Positions 11,039 to 22,786 of a DNA stretch of 32,562 nt are shown here, piece after piece (position 1 is the first letter of the stretch; each line of letters begins with the position of its first letter). The position numbers and the translations under genes are program-made. The stretch is taken from positions 17,501 through 50,062 of the forward strand of contig JAHBMJ010000240.1 of the NCBI GenBank assembly GCA_018398765.1. Reading direction: 5' to 3'. Source of the DNA: Chromera velia. Lineage: Eukaryota > Sar > Chromeraceae. A model generated the notes under the pieces. It ran no database searches and was not told where the DNA came from. It worked only from the letters and a program-made list of their open reading frames with translations.

Positions 11039-13119
11039 ATGAAGCAGAAGTGTGGAGTTGTTGGCTTGGGTTCTATGGGTCTTGGGATGGCGAAGTGTCT
11101 GGCGGCCTCGGGAACTTTTGAGACAGTGAACGGGTATGACAAGGACCACGGGAAGGTGTTCGCCTTCTCTCAGAGCGGTTTGAAAGGGGCAGTTGGGGCG
11201 AGCAGCGCCGAAGAGGTTTTCCTAGGTAGCAACGTGGTAGTGCTCTCTCTTGTGAACCAGGCACAAATTGAATCCGTCCTCTTCGACGACTCGGGAAATC
11301 CAAAGCCGTTCCTCAAAAAGGAGACGGCAGTCATCCAAACGTCCACCGTCTCCCCCTCCTATGCAGAACATGCCGGGGCGCGCCTGGCCTCCAAGGGGGT
11401 GCTCTTTCTTGACGCCCCTGTGAGCGGGGGACCAAGACGGGCAGGAGACGGCGCTCTGGTTGTCATGGCTTCCGGGTCGGAGGAAGCCTTCGGGGCCGCA
11501 GATCCTGTGTTGAAAGTGCTTACCGCAAATGTGAAGGCGTCAGGGGTGCTGCACAAAATCGGGTCGCACCCCGGACAGGGTTCCACTGCGAAGATGGCAC
11601 ACCAACTGCTGGCAGGGGTGCACATCTGTACCGCTGCCGAAGCCCTCAATCTGGCCAAGCAGTCAGGGCTGGACCCTGCACAGCTGTACGACATTGTGAC
11701 TGCCGCCGCAGGGAATTCGTGGATGTTCTCAGACAGGGGCAAGCGCATGTTGCAAAAGGAGCCGGACGTCCTCTCTGCTTTGAGCATCTTCATCAAGGAC
11801 CTTGGGATTGTGTCTGAGGAGGCAGACAGGCAGAGCGTTCCGGTTCCACTTGCAGCACGCGCCCTCCAGACTTTCCGTTCTGCCCAGCAGTCTGGTTGGG
11901 GGGCTCTGGACGACTCTCAGGTCGGTTGGTCTAGAGGGTCCAGTGGAAGGCAGAAAGCTGTGCATAGAATCTTTTCCTAGCTGTCTTCATGAAATTTGAA
12001 GAAGGTGGCGTGTGCATCGAGAGCAACCCTGCGGGGCTTCGAGAATGTTATCAGTCAAAGCGAGGGCAAGGACACGGAGAGATGAGAGAGACATGCTTTT
12101 TGATACGCACACCTGCATATTTGAAACTATCATGAAATATGTGAGGTGTGTAGGTTGTGATACAAGCTGGCCTCTCTTGTAGAGGCTGTTGATTGGGTAG
12201 ACCAACCAGAAGTCTGAATCAACTCTTGGTGAATTTGTTGTTTGTTGTTTTGAGGTTCCATTGTTCGACCTGGCTGTTGCAGGTGATTCGGGTGTATGAA
12301 TCGAAGCTGACAGGACACCAGGAGAGCTCTGAGGGCCTTCCTCCAGGAAAAGAATTCGTTGAGGTCTGTTGAGAAATGTCTTTGTGTTTCTGTCTGTCTG
12401 TCTGTCGGTGAAGAGCTCAAGGTACGTTGCGGGGATTTTTCGACCTTCATCCGCCCCTCCCTTCCCCCCTGTGAGTGTGCGTGTGTGTGTGTGTGTGTGT
12501 GTGAGTTCGCACGCGACCTATTTGTGGCCTCTGATTTTTCACTTTCATGGCTGAAGGGGTGAGGGCGGTGGTGGCCTTGAGATGAATATCCCTTTTGCAG
12601 GCACTTATACGCATTCCTGTGACCTATGTTCACACATTTGGACGCACATGGACATCTTCTGTGCCTGCGTCAAAGATTCCAACTTTGATTGACTGATGGT
12701 TCATCGCCTCCTTGTACCTGTCTGACACACTGTCGCTTTGCCTCCGTCTGCGTCTGCCTGCTCGTGAATATCATCAGGTAGCAGATGAGCCGAGTCACCT
12801 GACGGTGTTCAAAAACGAATTCACAACTGTCCTTAAAGTTTCCTTTCCTCCCGGTAGGTCTGCCTGTTTTCTCCCTCTCTGTCTGCCGGTCTGTCTGTCT
12901 GTCGGTTTGCCTGCCTGTCTATTTGTCTGTCCGCCTGCCTGTCTGTCTGTCTGTCTGTTTGCCTGCCTGCCTGCCTGTCTGTCTGTCTGTCTGTCTGCCT
13001 GCCTGTCAGTTGGCCCGCCCGTCTATTTGCCTGTCTGTCTGTCTGCCTGTCGGTTTGCCTGCCTGCCTGCCCGTCTGTCTGCCTGCCTGCCTGCCTGCCT
13101 GCCTGTCTGTCTGCCTGCC

Positions 13120-13156
<37 letters not shown>

Positions 13157-15080
13157 GTGTGACAGTCGGAAGGTTCTATAGAACATCGGGGAGAAGCGAA
13201 AGGGGAGGGAGTTGGGGGCTGGGTAGTAGAGCGTTGGTTGCTGTAGGTCTTTTCGGCCTCGCTGTTTCGGTTCTTGGATCTTTCTGTTCTGAAGTCTGTT
13301 GGAAGCTTCCTTTTTGTCTGTGTGCGTGAGAGGCATCGTACTGGGTGGCCTGTTCACTTGAAGACTGCTGATCTGCCCTCCGCTGCTTCAGGTGTGACGA
13401 CATGGATGCACCGTCACTCCGAGGACTCTCTGTACTTTTTTCTGGTCGAACCTGAACTGCACGTCCTCAACGAGCTGCTTGGATGCGCACCTGTAGAAGA
13501 CAAAATGGAGTTCGGAGAGGTCTGTTCTGAGGTTGTGTATGCACATGTTGGATTGTGCCTGTACATGTTGGATTCTATGGACTTCCGAAATTGCCTGCAC
13601 TTGTTCCCTTGGAGGAAAAAAGGGGGTGAAACATAGATATGCACGTGCATCTAGAAGGGCTTGACTGATATTTGAGTGCTCTCTCTTCGTGGAGGTCTCA
13701 AAGTGCTGTAGATGATCGGCGTGTCGGTCGGTCGGAAGCTTTCCACGACCCGACCGACCCAATTGAGTATCCATGCAGTCTCTTCCTGATTCCCTGAATT
13801 CGATCTGCGTTTCCCCTTTGGGTTCTATACTCTCCTTTGGACTTCCCAAAGGGATGGGAGGAGCCCCCTTCCAAAGAAAAGAAAAGAAAAAAGACTGCGT
13901 CCAGCTCCGCACATCCTCGTCCTCTCCCTAGCTCTCTGTTGCCCCATGCGCAATCCCCCTCCATCCGTGTCCACAATTTCCATCGACAGTCAGTACCCAT
14001 GTGCATGCCAGGGCGAGCACTAACCGAGATCAACGAGTCAGGATTCGGAAGCTGAACAATGCATGTGAGTTTTTCATTTATTGATATCTCTTCCCTGGCA
14101 CGCAGGTCCGGTTCGGCACTCACAGGGGAACCCCGCTTGTGCACAAGATTACGAATAAGACCACACAGCAAATGCTGTGCATCGACGCAGAGGTAACAAA
14201 GAGCCCCCCAATGGTCAGAGGAGAGAAGCCCCTCGAGGCGCCCTTCCACGAACTTGTGAAGACCAGAGACAGGTGCAGGTGCGTGAGTGTGTGGAGGGAA
14301 TGAATCAAAATCAAAATGAAAGGAACGTTGGAGTAAAAGAAAGTGTCAAAAGAGCCCAACATGAGGTATGCGGACACAAGAGAGAGACGAGAGGAGGTAG
14401 ATCTCCCGTGGAGAATTTGCATGGGTGTTGCGTCGTGGTGAGACGAGCGTTTTTGTTGCAGGGTTGGGTACTTCGTCGTTGTGTTTACTTGAAAATGGCT
14501 ATTCATCTGTTGTGACTCCTTTCTTGCTTTCGCCCTTTTCAAATGAACCGGGTGACTGAATGCTTACATTTTTCTGCGGAAGGATCGACTCAGGGCGGCC
14601 GCATGAACCGCACAGCCGGTTGCATCGCGTGTCCTGTCCGGCGCTGCCGTAAGCATGCAGTGCCACCTTTGGATGGAAGTCCGTACTCGGATTGTGCACA
14701 CGACGGATAACCAGATCGATGGGAGACCGCCTATAGGCTGCATCGTCCAGGTCGTCTGTCCGCATGGACTTCGGATTGATTGAGCTCACTACTGCGGTCT
14801 GATTAATTGATGCCCGTGCATACTTGACTGCATGGTCTGCAGGGTGTATCGGGTTTTGTTGAAGCCAGGGGAGTCCTTCCAGACTGTGTATGACTTTTTT
14901 TCTCTCATGGTTGTGAAAGAGCGAGGTGAGATTGAGGTCTCAAAAGGAAAAGACGGTTTTTTGAAGATGAAGCAGAGCTGGAAGAGAGGAGAGGTAGAGT
15001 GGAGGGAGCCAGCAAGCGAGTGGCGGCAGGAAAACATCGGACAGGGCACTTTTGAAGCGTTCGTAGCTGAGTGGAGATAG
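11039..15080 (+). CDS. L-threonate/3-hydroxyisobutyrate dehydrogenase-type enzyme fused to a cupin domain (525 aa)
   Basis: Inferred exons: 11039-11920, 12283-12363, 12778-12853, 13392-13519, 14106-14278 and 14843-15080 (TAG). They sum to 1578 nt and all phases match. Residues 1-294 form a beta-hydroxyacid dehydrogenase: NAD(P)-binding GLGSMG (9-14), substrate loop DAPVSGG (125-131), and catalytic Lys185 in GQGSTAKMAHQLLAG, whose HQLLAG ending resembles the L-threonate dehydrogenase (LtnD) branch. Exon 2 completes its C-terminus (VIRVYESKLTG). From about residue 322 a cupin follows: FPPGVTTWMHRHSED, with metal-ligand-type His353 and His355 and Glu357, then VRFGTHRGTPLVHKITNK and the ending FEAFVAEWR. 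The family oxidises 2- or 3-hydroxy acids with NAD(P)+; the cupin may bind a metal and a sugar-acid substrate. The exact substrate is unknown. The first domain is encoded without introns, whereas the cupin half is split over five exons. Confidence 0.85.
12475..12504 (+). repeat. Intronic (TG)n microsatellite
   Basis: A TG run on the coding strand in the intron 12364-12777 of the dehydrogenase-cupin gene. Confidence 0.9.
12880..13155 (+). repeat. Intronic CTGT/CTGC minisatellite
   Basis: About 275 bases of CTGT, CTGC and related units on the coding strand, inside the intron 12854-13391 that splits the cupin domain just before its HxH motif. The long Leu/Cys/Pro-rich frame through it is a repeat artefact. 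Confidence 0.9.
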
Positions 15081-15099
15081 CTATTGAATGGTTAGATTT

Positions 15100-15370
15100 C
15101 ATTATTCAGAAAATGATGTGCTTTATGATACATAGTTGCACGTAGTTGCCAGTTAACACCCGGCCGTGGACCGCGTGGCAACCCAGAACATAAATCCTTA
15201 TCCTATATAGTATAATCTAAATAACAAACAGTCAAAGCCTTAATTTAGGTGGCATGGAAGCCATGGACTGTCAGATAGGACCACTATGAAAAATCAAATT
15301 TAATTGTAATTGAATTCGAAATTTGTAATTCAAAATGAATTTCTATTCTAGAATGTATAAATGGGCCCCG
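15100..15370. other. AT-rich non-coding block
   Basis: Directly downstream of the cupin stop codon. It is AT-rich, with a GC-rich patch at about 15160-15182 (CCGGCCGTGGACCGCG). No gene or RNA is recognised. Confidence 0.6.
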
Positions 15371-15555
15371 GCATACCATTAATTTGGGCTCTGTATTGGC
15401 CGATTGCGATCCATTTGCTCACCAAAAAAAAAAAAGAGTTTTGTACGTATAAGGTTACGGTTTGGCAAACTACCTCCAGGGCTCGGCCACCAGGCCACTA
15501 TGCAGGGCCCGGAGGGCACCACGGCTCCGATCGATGCGGTGCGTGCGACCATCTA

Positions 15556-15805
15556 GCTAGGGTTCCATGCTGTTGGCGCCCCCGCGAAAGTGCATGCATG
15601 TAGTGCCAGGGCTCCGCGCACTTTTCATGCAGGGCTCCATGCATGCATACATGCAAATTGCAACCAATACACGCCCGGAGAGGCGATAAGACGTATACAT
15701 GCAAATTGCAATTAACGTACTGCAGTCATAACAGGGCTCTATATGCATGCATGCTCCTGTTATAGGCAGCAGGGCTCCAGATAAGTGGAGCAGGGTTCCA
15801 TATCC
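15556..15805. repeat. Dispersed repeat module (CAGGGCTCCAT, ATACATGCAAATTGCAA, GCATGCATG)
   Basis: The 11-mer CAGGGCTCCAT or close variants occurs six times (near 15559, 15606, 15630, 15732, 15769 and 15791). ATACATGCAAATTGCAA occurs twice, exactly (15648 and 15696). TGCATGCA motifs are interspersed. One stretch (15728-15763) is flanked by the inverted pair ATAACAGG/CCTGTTAT. No coding frame is convincing. It could be a decayed satellite, a small mobile element or a regulatory cluster. Confidence 0.6.
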
Positions 15806-16500
15806 TACCATCGAACAAAAGTGTACATAGATATCGAACTCGACCAATGGACTTCACAAAGCTTTTGTGTCAACAGCATGCACCACAAATAAAAGAGGGT
15901 TCTTTTTTGCCGTCTCTCAACCTGCCGTTTTGTTCTAGCCCAGAGAAACCTTATTCCTGCTTGCACAGCTCTTTCCCCTTCTCAAGTAGATTTCAAAAAA
16001 CGCTGTTGGGTGCTCGTCTCTCTGGTCACTTCGTCTACCTTCATTCTATCTTCCACCCCGTGTCAGTTGTGTTCATACAAGCATATACAAGTAGAGTCTG
16101 ACCTTTTTTCTGCATGGATGTGTACGCACATTTTTCTATCAGACAGCATGCAATACCATGATTGAAATTAGGTTCAACTCGTTTTATCTTAACTCTTGAG
16201 TGATTGAACAACGCCAAAAGCTGAATTCACTCGCTTTATCTCCGTTCAGCTCTTTGCCTCTCAGTTTTTGGCCCCCACCGGCACATTCCAAACCCTGCGT
16301 CGTTTTCCATGCATATATGCAGCTGCTTTTTTGCATCCGCCCCGCACTACCGTCTATACCTCTGCCCCTCCCCTTTCACTAAAAGCTAGACCTTGGCCCA
16401 AGGTTTTGCTTCCTCTTTCCCCTTGACTGCAGACCAAGTGCGTTAAAAACCGCCGAGCCCAGTTCCGATGATAAATCGTGAAGGTGAGTGACACTCTGTG
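15806..16500. other. Intergenic stretch without a recognisable gene
   Basis: Only short frames are present, such as an 84-codon one at 15847-16101. It is Ser/Phe/Leu-rich, matches no family I know, and has no supporting neighbour exon. Confidence 0.5.
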
Positions 16501-16507
16501 CGCACGC

Positions 16508-16623
16508 TCGCGTGTGTGTGTGTGTGTATGTACATGTGTACATGCATATATGTATGTATGCGTGTGTATGTGTATGTGTGTGTATGTGTGTGTGTGTGTG
16601 TGTGTTTGTGTGTGTATGTATGT

Positions 16624-16673
<50 letters not shown>

Positions 16674-16740
16674 GTTTGTGTATGTCTGTGTATGTCTGTA
16701 TATCTGTCTGTGTGTGTGTATGTGTGTATGTGTGTATATA

Positions 16741-16778
<38 letters not shown>

Positions 16779-16805
16779 TGTGTCTGTGTCTGTGTGTGTG
16801 TGTTT
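16508..16805 (+). repeat. Long (TG)n/(TGTA)n microsatellite
   Basis: About 300 bases of TG units with TGTA and TGTC interruptions. All frames through it are Cys-Val or His-Thr repeat artefacts. Confidence 0.95.
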
Positions 16806-16818
16806 CTGAGGAAGTTAG

Positions 16819-16972
16819 CGAGACTCAGTGAGTGGGTTGAGTGACTAAGCAATTAAGTGAGTACATGAATCTAGGCATGTCATTGAGTGAATGGGTGGGT
16901 GAGTGAGTGAGTACCATTGAGTATCACTAAGTAAGTGAGTGACTGAGTAAGTGAAGTGAGTGAATGAGTGAA
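16819..16972 (+). repeat. Degenerate (GTGA)n repeat
   Basis: GTGA/TGAG-type units with drift, directly after the TG array. This is the same pair of repeat types, in the opposite order, as at 1321-1519. Confidence 0.8.
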
Positions 16973-17743
16973 GCAATGTTTTCTCTGCACAATGTTATCC
17001 GTGATGTCCTATCCCTCCACTTTCCTCTGTATTGTTTTCTCTGTGCAGTGCACACATTTATCAGTTTTCTTGGTTACACATGCAGATGACATACTATTGT
17101 CCTTTCAGTAATATCGGGAGTCTCCCGGTCAAACAACTTTGTTGGTGCGAATCGAAAGGGAAGTGGAAGAGCAACAAAACGGTTGAAAGGAAAAAATCAT
17201 TATGCCCCTACAAAACGCTAAAATCTCCACTTTGGACAGCCCACCCCCTGCTGCACAGGTCGTATGTAAAAGTAAAAGCAGAATCCTGAGTAGAGGAGTT
17301 GCATAGGCAGCATTTAGCCGAGGCTGCCAGATATTGAGTTCCGCGTGCGTTTCACCTGTTCTTCTTATCAGTACACATCCCTCCTGCCTTTTGCTACGGC
17401 TGAAGAAAGCATGTCCGACAAATTGTCTGAAGCGGGCTCTGAAGACAGCAATCAGGCAGGGGGGCTCCACAAGGATGGCTCAGCACCCTTCAAGAACGGT
17501 CAGTCATGATGGCACTCATTGAGACAAAGCGTGTCCACGTACTGAAACTACTTCAGACGCCAGTTATACCGCTGGTTAAGGGAAGCTTAGTTCCTGCACT
17601 CTTGCTTGCTGTGTTTTGCTCAAGTAATGCGTGTGGGCGTCAACCTCTGACTCAGAAAAAGCCCACTAGCATCGTCGCTGCTATAGCGTTACCCTAACGA
17701 GCATCGCTTTGCATTATTGCACTCTGGCCCGCCTTCAAGAAAC
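16973..17743. other. Intergenic stretch without a recognisable gene
   Basis: Short frames only (up to about 85 codons); no recognisable domain, RNA gene or repeat. Confidence 0.45.
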
Positions 17744-17782
17744 TGAATTGATTAATTGATTAAAGATCGATTGATTGATTGT
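17744..17782 (+). repeat. Degenerate (GATT)n tract
   Basis: ATTGATT units with one interruption (AAAGATC). The reverse-complement repeat (CAAT)n lies at 18732-18750. Confidence 0.75.
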
Positions 17783-17872
17783 CTCTTTTAACCAAATATT
17801 TGAGTCACGAACCTTGGACAGCCAGTCAAAAACGTAGCCTTATCTGCATGGACCTCCGGTTTCTCGATCTCT

Positions 17873-18385
17873 GTGCATTTTCCCTCTGCCATGAATGCCT
17901 CATGTATTGCAGTCTGCTGTCAAAAAGACACCGCCTCTGTCACCACGAAAAGTTTAGTGACAAGGAGGTGTGAGACCAACAAGTCTCTCTCTTTAGTTGG
18001 GAAGATCGCGGACGCAAAACAGAAGATCAAACAGATGGACAACCTTACTCCAACAGCCAAGAAGGCATTACAGGCTTACATCAACCCTATATAGGGGTCA
18101 AAACAGAAGAGGAAGTTCGTGAAACACCATATCAACGACATCGTTATGCCAGCTCTAAACGAATCCCACTCTATACATAAGGCCGACATCGGCCATGCCA
18201 AGTCGACCACCAACTTGAAGCATCTCATGATGATCCTTGACATTCAAGCAGAGACGCAACCAGACAAGAAGTTTAGAGTCCCCTACCAGGAGCCTCTCAG
18301 GAACGGAGAGGCAAGGAACAGCTACAGCCTTGCTCTTGCCCGTCTCGAAAAGTCCTTTGGTGCACCAATTCAAGTGCCCACGTAG
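17873..18385 (+). pseudogene. Reading frame of unknown family interrupted by one TAG
   Basis: One frame runs from about 17873 to the TAG at 18383-18385, broken only by a TAG at 18092-18094. Both halves look protein-like: KIADAKQKIKQMDNLTPTAK before the stop, and HHINDIVMPALNESHS and LKHLMMILDIQAETQPDKK after it. A polypyrimidine tract with TTTAG near 17995 could be an acceptor. It may be a broken gene, a decayed exon pair or part of a mobile element. I do not recognise the family and see no start codon with good context. Confidence 0.4.
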
Positions 18386-18720
18386 AGCGTGAAGGGAAAG
18401 AGGGAGGGCGAGAGGAAGGCTTGAAGCGAAGTCTCAGAGAGAGGGAGGGAGGGAGGGGAAAGGCTCTATCCCCTCTCATGAACATGTCATGACATGAGGC
18501 ACATGAGCATACGTGTGCTGTCTTTTAGCTATTACAACTCTGAAATCAAGAATGAATACCTCGGAAGTTAAAAATGGAAGCAAACTAGAGTGCAAAAGGC
18601 AGAGAAAGAGAGAGGAAGGAACCTTTAAGTTAGAGTCCGTCATGATGGAAGCTGAAAAAAAGCTATATTTCATGGAAGAAAGAAAGAAATACCCGAGAGT
18701 CAAAATAACCACGAGGTAAA
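18386..18720. other. Stretch without a recognisable gene
   Basis: Purine-rich sequence with short frames only; a 68-codon frame at 18513-18719 is Lys/Glu-rich and has no recognisable motif. Confidence 0.4.
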
Positions 18721-18731
18721 AGGATTCACAT

Positions 18732-18750
18732 CAATCAATCAATCAATCAC
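18732..18750 (+). repeat. (CAAT)n tract
   Basis: Four to five CAAT units, inverted with respect to the GATT tract at 17744-17782. Confidence 0.8.
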
Positions 18751-19400
18751 TATGCCAGTGACTAGGCTAGTGAGAGACTGTACTTCATTATGATTATAAT
18801 TTTTAAAATTGTTATGAAGTTTGTATAATCATTATGACTCAAACAATGATAAAAGGCGAATGAATTATCGATTTTATGCATCATATCTTCTGCTTATCAT
18901 AGGATTAGGAATTTAAGATTAGGATTTATATGTTTCATAAAGCGGCTTATGCTACTTAGCCTGAATAGTAGTTTTTGAATATAGTAACTAGAATAAAGAA
19001 CCAGTTCTTACTTCATATAGATCCCAGTATATCATCCCACATAATTTTTTACATCCTATAATTGAGTTTTTATTAACTTTTTTGGCCCAAAAACTTAAAA
19101 AAATAATTAATGGTAATAAACGGAATATGGCATAGATTATGTGGCTAGGCCTATCATTGATTATAATGATGACTCGGATGAGGAATCAGACTGTCATTGA
19201 GGATGAACAAAAAAAAAATTAAAGCTAATTAAAGCAAATTCTCGTTTTGTTTTGTTTCGTTTTTTGCTAACAATGTTAGGTGACAAACAACTGTTGTTCA
19301 TTTTAAATTTAATTTTATATTATTTTACGTATATACGTAAATGTCTACACTATGGATTATCCTTAATATATTTTTTAAATATCGGGCATGCTGTCACAGA
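18751..19400. other. AT-rich non-coding block
   Basis: Strongly AT-rich, with stops in all frames, adjoining the 3' end of the minus-strand helical-repeat gene whose stop codon is at 19401. The 3' UTR of that gene should begin here. Confidence 0.65.
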
Positions 19401-21381
19401 TCACGTGACTCCTTGTATTGTCTGCAATGCCGGCTTTTTATATGAAGTGCCAACATTTCTTCTTTTACTGTTTGATCTGGATGCAAAAGGCGCAGAATCC
19501 AGAAGCATCTCAGACTTCCGCTGATGAAGAGGAGGGCATTTTTCTTCATGGTACAAGTCTACATCACTGGCGGCAGTAGAGAAGTTGCTGCCAGAGGCCG
19601 GAGGATCCAGAGGATTCCGAAATACCCCTCTCAAGCTTTCTTTCAAAGTATCAGGAGGGTCTGTTGTCAGATTCTCAACCACACCTGACACAGAGGGAGT
19701 ACTGCTCCCACCACTACTGCTCTCATGATCTGTGTGTTGGATGGAAACATTTTGCTTCCTCATGTGCTTCGCTCTCTTACTGGGCGTCTTCTCAAATCGC
19801 GGAGGGTCGTTTGAATCCTCCATCTCCCCCTCACTCAGGCGCAGCAACGAAGCCGTTCCCGTCCTTCCCTGCCTCGGTCCACTCTTCTTCTTCACAACGG
19901 TGCTCAACAGGAAAATCCCTGCTTTCTCACTTTCCTCACACACACTAAGGGTCTCAAAGCAGTCCCTTGTGACCTCGTCTGATTGCTCCCATTCGATTTG
20001 CCTCTGTGTCGTTGCTCTGACATCTGCGACAATCTCACCAAGCCTCAACGTCTTACTCTCTTCCCGATCCACTTCGCCAAATGCCCCCTCCTCTCCCCTC
20101 TTTCTCTCTCTGCTGAGTAGGTCAATTTTTTCTGACAGGCGTTCATGAAGTGCCTGCTGGTCACCAACCACTGCCTTCTCGGGGTCCACGCGCAAACAAA
20201 CACGATGTATTGAAAAGAGAGCCTCCAGAGACAACACAGGCGAGCCTACACCCCAGGACATCTGAGACACAGAAAGTGCAAACCAAATCTGTCTGCCGTC
20301 CAAGGGCGTGAACTCGCGTGAACCACTTTCCGGGGCCGTCTCACGGTCCAGAAAAGCGAAAAGGCTTGTCATTGCAACTGGCCAGACCCCCAAAGTGGCG
20401 GGCAATGCTCTCCGGGACGCCGCAAGTGCCGCCAGGGAAGCTGCCGACAGAGCAGCCCCTGAGATCGACCAACGATCCCCACTTATGCCGTCAGCCTTCA
20501 TACCTGCAGGGGTGGCACTTTGCAAAGGCCACGGCATGCCATCCAGGATTCGTTGACAGCAAAGGGGCGCCACGGCAAGCAGCCCCTGAGGCGCACCCCG
20601 TGCCCAGAGGTCCAATCTCGCAGCTGCGTGGAGAAAAGAAGAGAGGCTGCGCCCACCCGCACCTCGAAGTAGCGCCACTATAGGAGCACAGAAAGGGGGC
20701 GCATCAGAGGAAGAAGAAGCTCTGACGGGTGCTGAAGACCCAGAAACTCCCGAAGTCTCAAATCCCGGAGCTCCCCCCACATCGCCTCTTTCGTGCAGCT
20801 CCCCCCTCTCCTTCTCAGCGGAGCCCTCAACTGGACGACCAACACTTCTGTTACCTTCCGTGTGTACGGGCGCTTTCACCAAGGCCCCCAAAAAACTGCA
20901 GTGCAAAGGATGCAAAAGTTGAGAAAGAAATACGCAAGACAAATTCACATCTTGCAGACGCTTCTTCATATGCTCTCTTCCGTCTGCCAGCCTCTTCCCC
21001 ATTTTCTGTGTTGATCATTCAGCCTGACTGTCTTTCTATCTGCCACCTTTCGGCCTGTGCTCTTGCCTCTCTGCCTGCCTTTGTTTTTTGAGCCAGTCTG
21101 TTTGCTGCAGTCCCTACCGTTCAGGAGGCTGAATAGAGAAACGCGCGAATCCGGAGAGGATCGTGCTGATCCACACAGTCTCACACTTCCAGATCCGCCC
21201 CTCCAGGCTCTCTGCAAGCCTGCAGGGGAGAGAGCAAGCAAGACCATGCTCCAAGTGAACAAAACCCTCAACCGCCTGCTTTTCGATCCTGAGCTCAATC
21301 TCTTCAGGCTGGCACTCTTTCAGATCGGCATCCGACGGATTGACAGAAACTACCAGAGCTCACGCACACACCTACACACAC

Positions 21382-21437
<56 letters not shown>

Positions 21438-22743
21438 ACACACACACACACACACATACACACACACACATACACACACACACACAAAGACAAACGCATA
21501 AACAGATGCCCAGACAGACAGACAGACGGACCCAGGGTAGAGAATCACTGCTGCCCTCCTGCAATGGCTGAGGCTGAGAGCCAGGAAGAGTTGCGTTACT
21601 GCCTGGCAGCTGAAGTCGTGAAGGCCGAATCTTTTCACTCTCGTTCTTGTCGAAGAGGAACAGGGGACCAGACTCGCACTCTCACTCTCATTTTCATCTC
21701 CTCTTCCTGTGAGCCATTTTGCCCTTCCCGTTCGAGACCCTCCCGACACAAGCAACAGCGCTACTTTCTCAAAAGCGTCCCATACAGCCTTTGTCACTTC
21801 CCCCGTGCTTTTCTCAAGATTCGTCGCCCCCCTTCCTCCATCTTTCTGGGTGTCTGAAGGCTCCGATCTCGCTCCTCGAATGGGATCAGGGAATACCGAC
21901 AGCTCATGGCCTGAACCTTTCGTTTCCCAATTGTTCTCGTCGCAGTCTTGTGTGCTCTCCTTCCCGTCGCCTCCTGCTGGTGTGGAGGGAAATTGTGCAC
22001 AAGGACAAGAAGAAACAAATATTGGAGAAAGGGAACCGACAGAGGCCAAACGTGCACAAAAACAAACGTTCTGAGTCCACAAGAATCCCCGTGAGATGCA
22101 CAGGCAGGCAAGATTCTAGAGAGGAGGGCACACACTGTGTTTTTTATCCCCACAGACAGAGAGAGAGAGAGAGAGAGGCAAGCAGACACACAGACAGACC
22201 ATAGGTTTCTTTTGCAAACAAAGAGATCGAGAATGAGAAGATCTTTAGTCGACCAACAAAAACGAACCAAAGCTTCTTTGGAAAACAACCGAAAAGGTCT
22301 GAAAAGGCGCATCAATATTCTGCCAATGCCTGCAAAGCCAAGTTATTTCAAGGTTTCTTTATACACATACTGGCCAAACGAATACAGAAGAGACTTACAG
22401 ATAGAAGGGCAGACTGCACAACTGACGATCGGCTGGGAGGCACTCAGGCGAGATGCTCGCAAGAACGCCAAGGCCATGCATGATGATGGACAGCTCAAAG
22501 GGCTTGCACCCCTGCTCAGCCACCAGAGGAAGGTGCCGACAAGCTGCAGCCATGCAGCCAATCAAGAGTTGTAGACAGACAAGGGTTACACCAAAATGCA
22601 GCCCAACTTTTGCCAGGGTGAATCCACGGAATCCGTCCACAGGTCTGCATTTGTCCGACTCGATTCACTAGCTGCTCTGTGAAGATCGCCTTCTATTTGA
22701 GCATCTGACAGAGGGACCAGAGATGTCGTATAGAGACTCAGAG

Positions 22744-22786
<43 letters not shown>

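Noticed and set aside
12712-13329. A 205-codon plus-strand frame rich in Leu, Cys, Pro and Val
   Set aside because: It reads through the CTGT/CTGC minisatellite inside an intron; only 12778-12853 is used as an exon, in its own phase.
15847-16101. An 84-codon plus-strand frame starting MDFTKLLCQQ
   Set aside because: No recognisable motif, low-complexity Ser/Phe composition and no adjoining exon.
16379-16852. Open frames of 100-157 codons on both strands through the TG array
   Set aside because: They consist of Cys-Val or His-Thr repeats created by the microsatellite.
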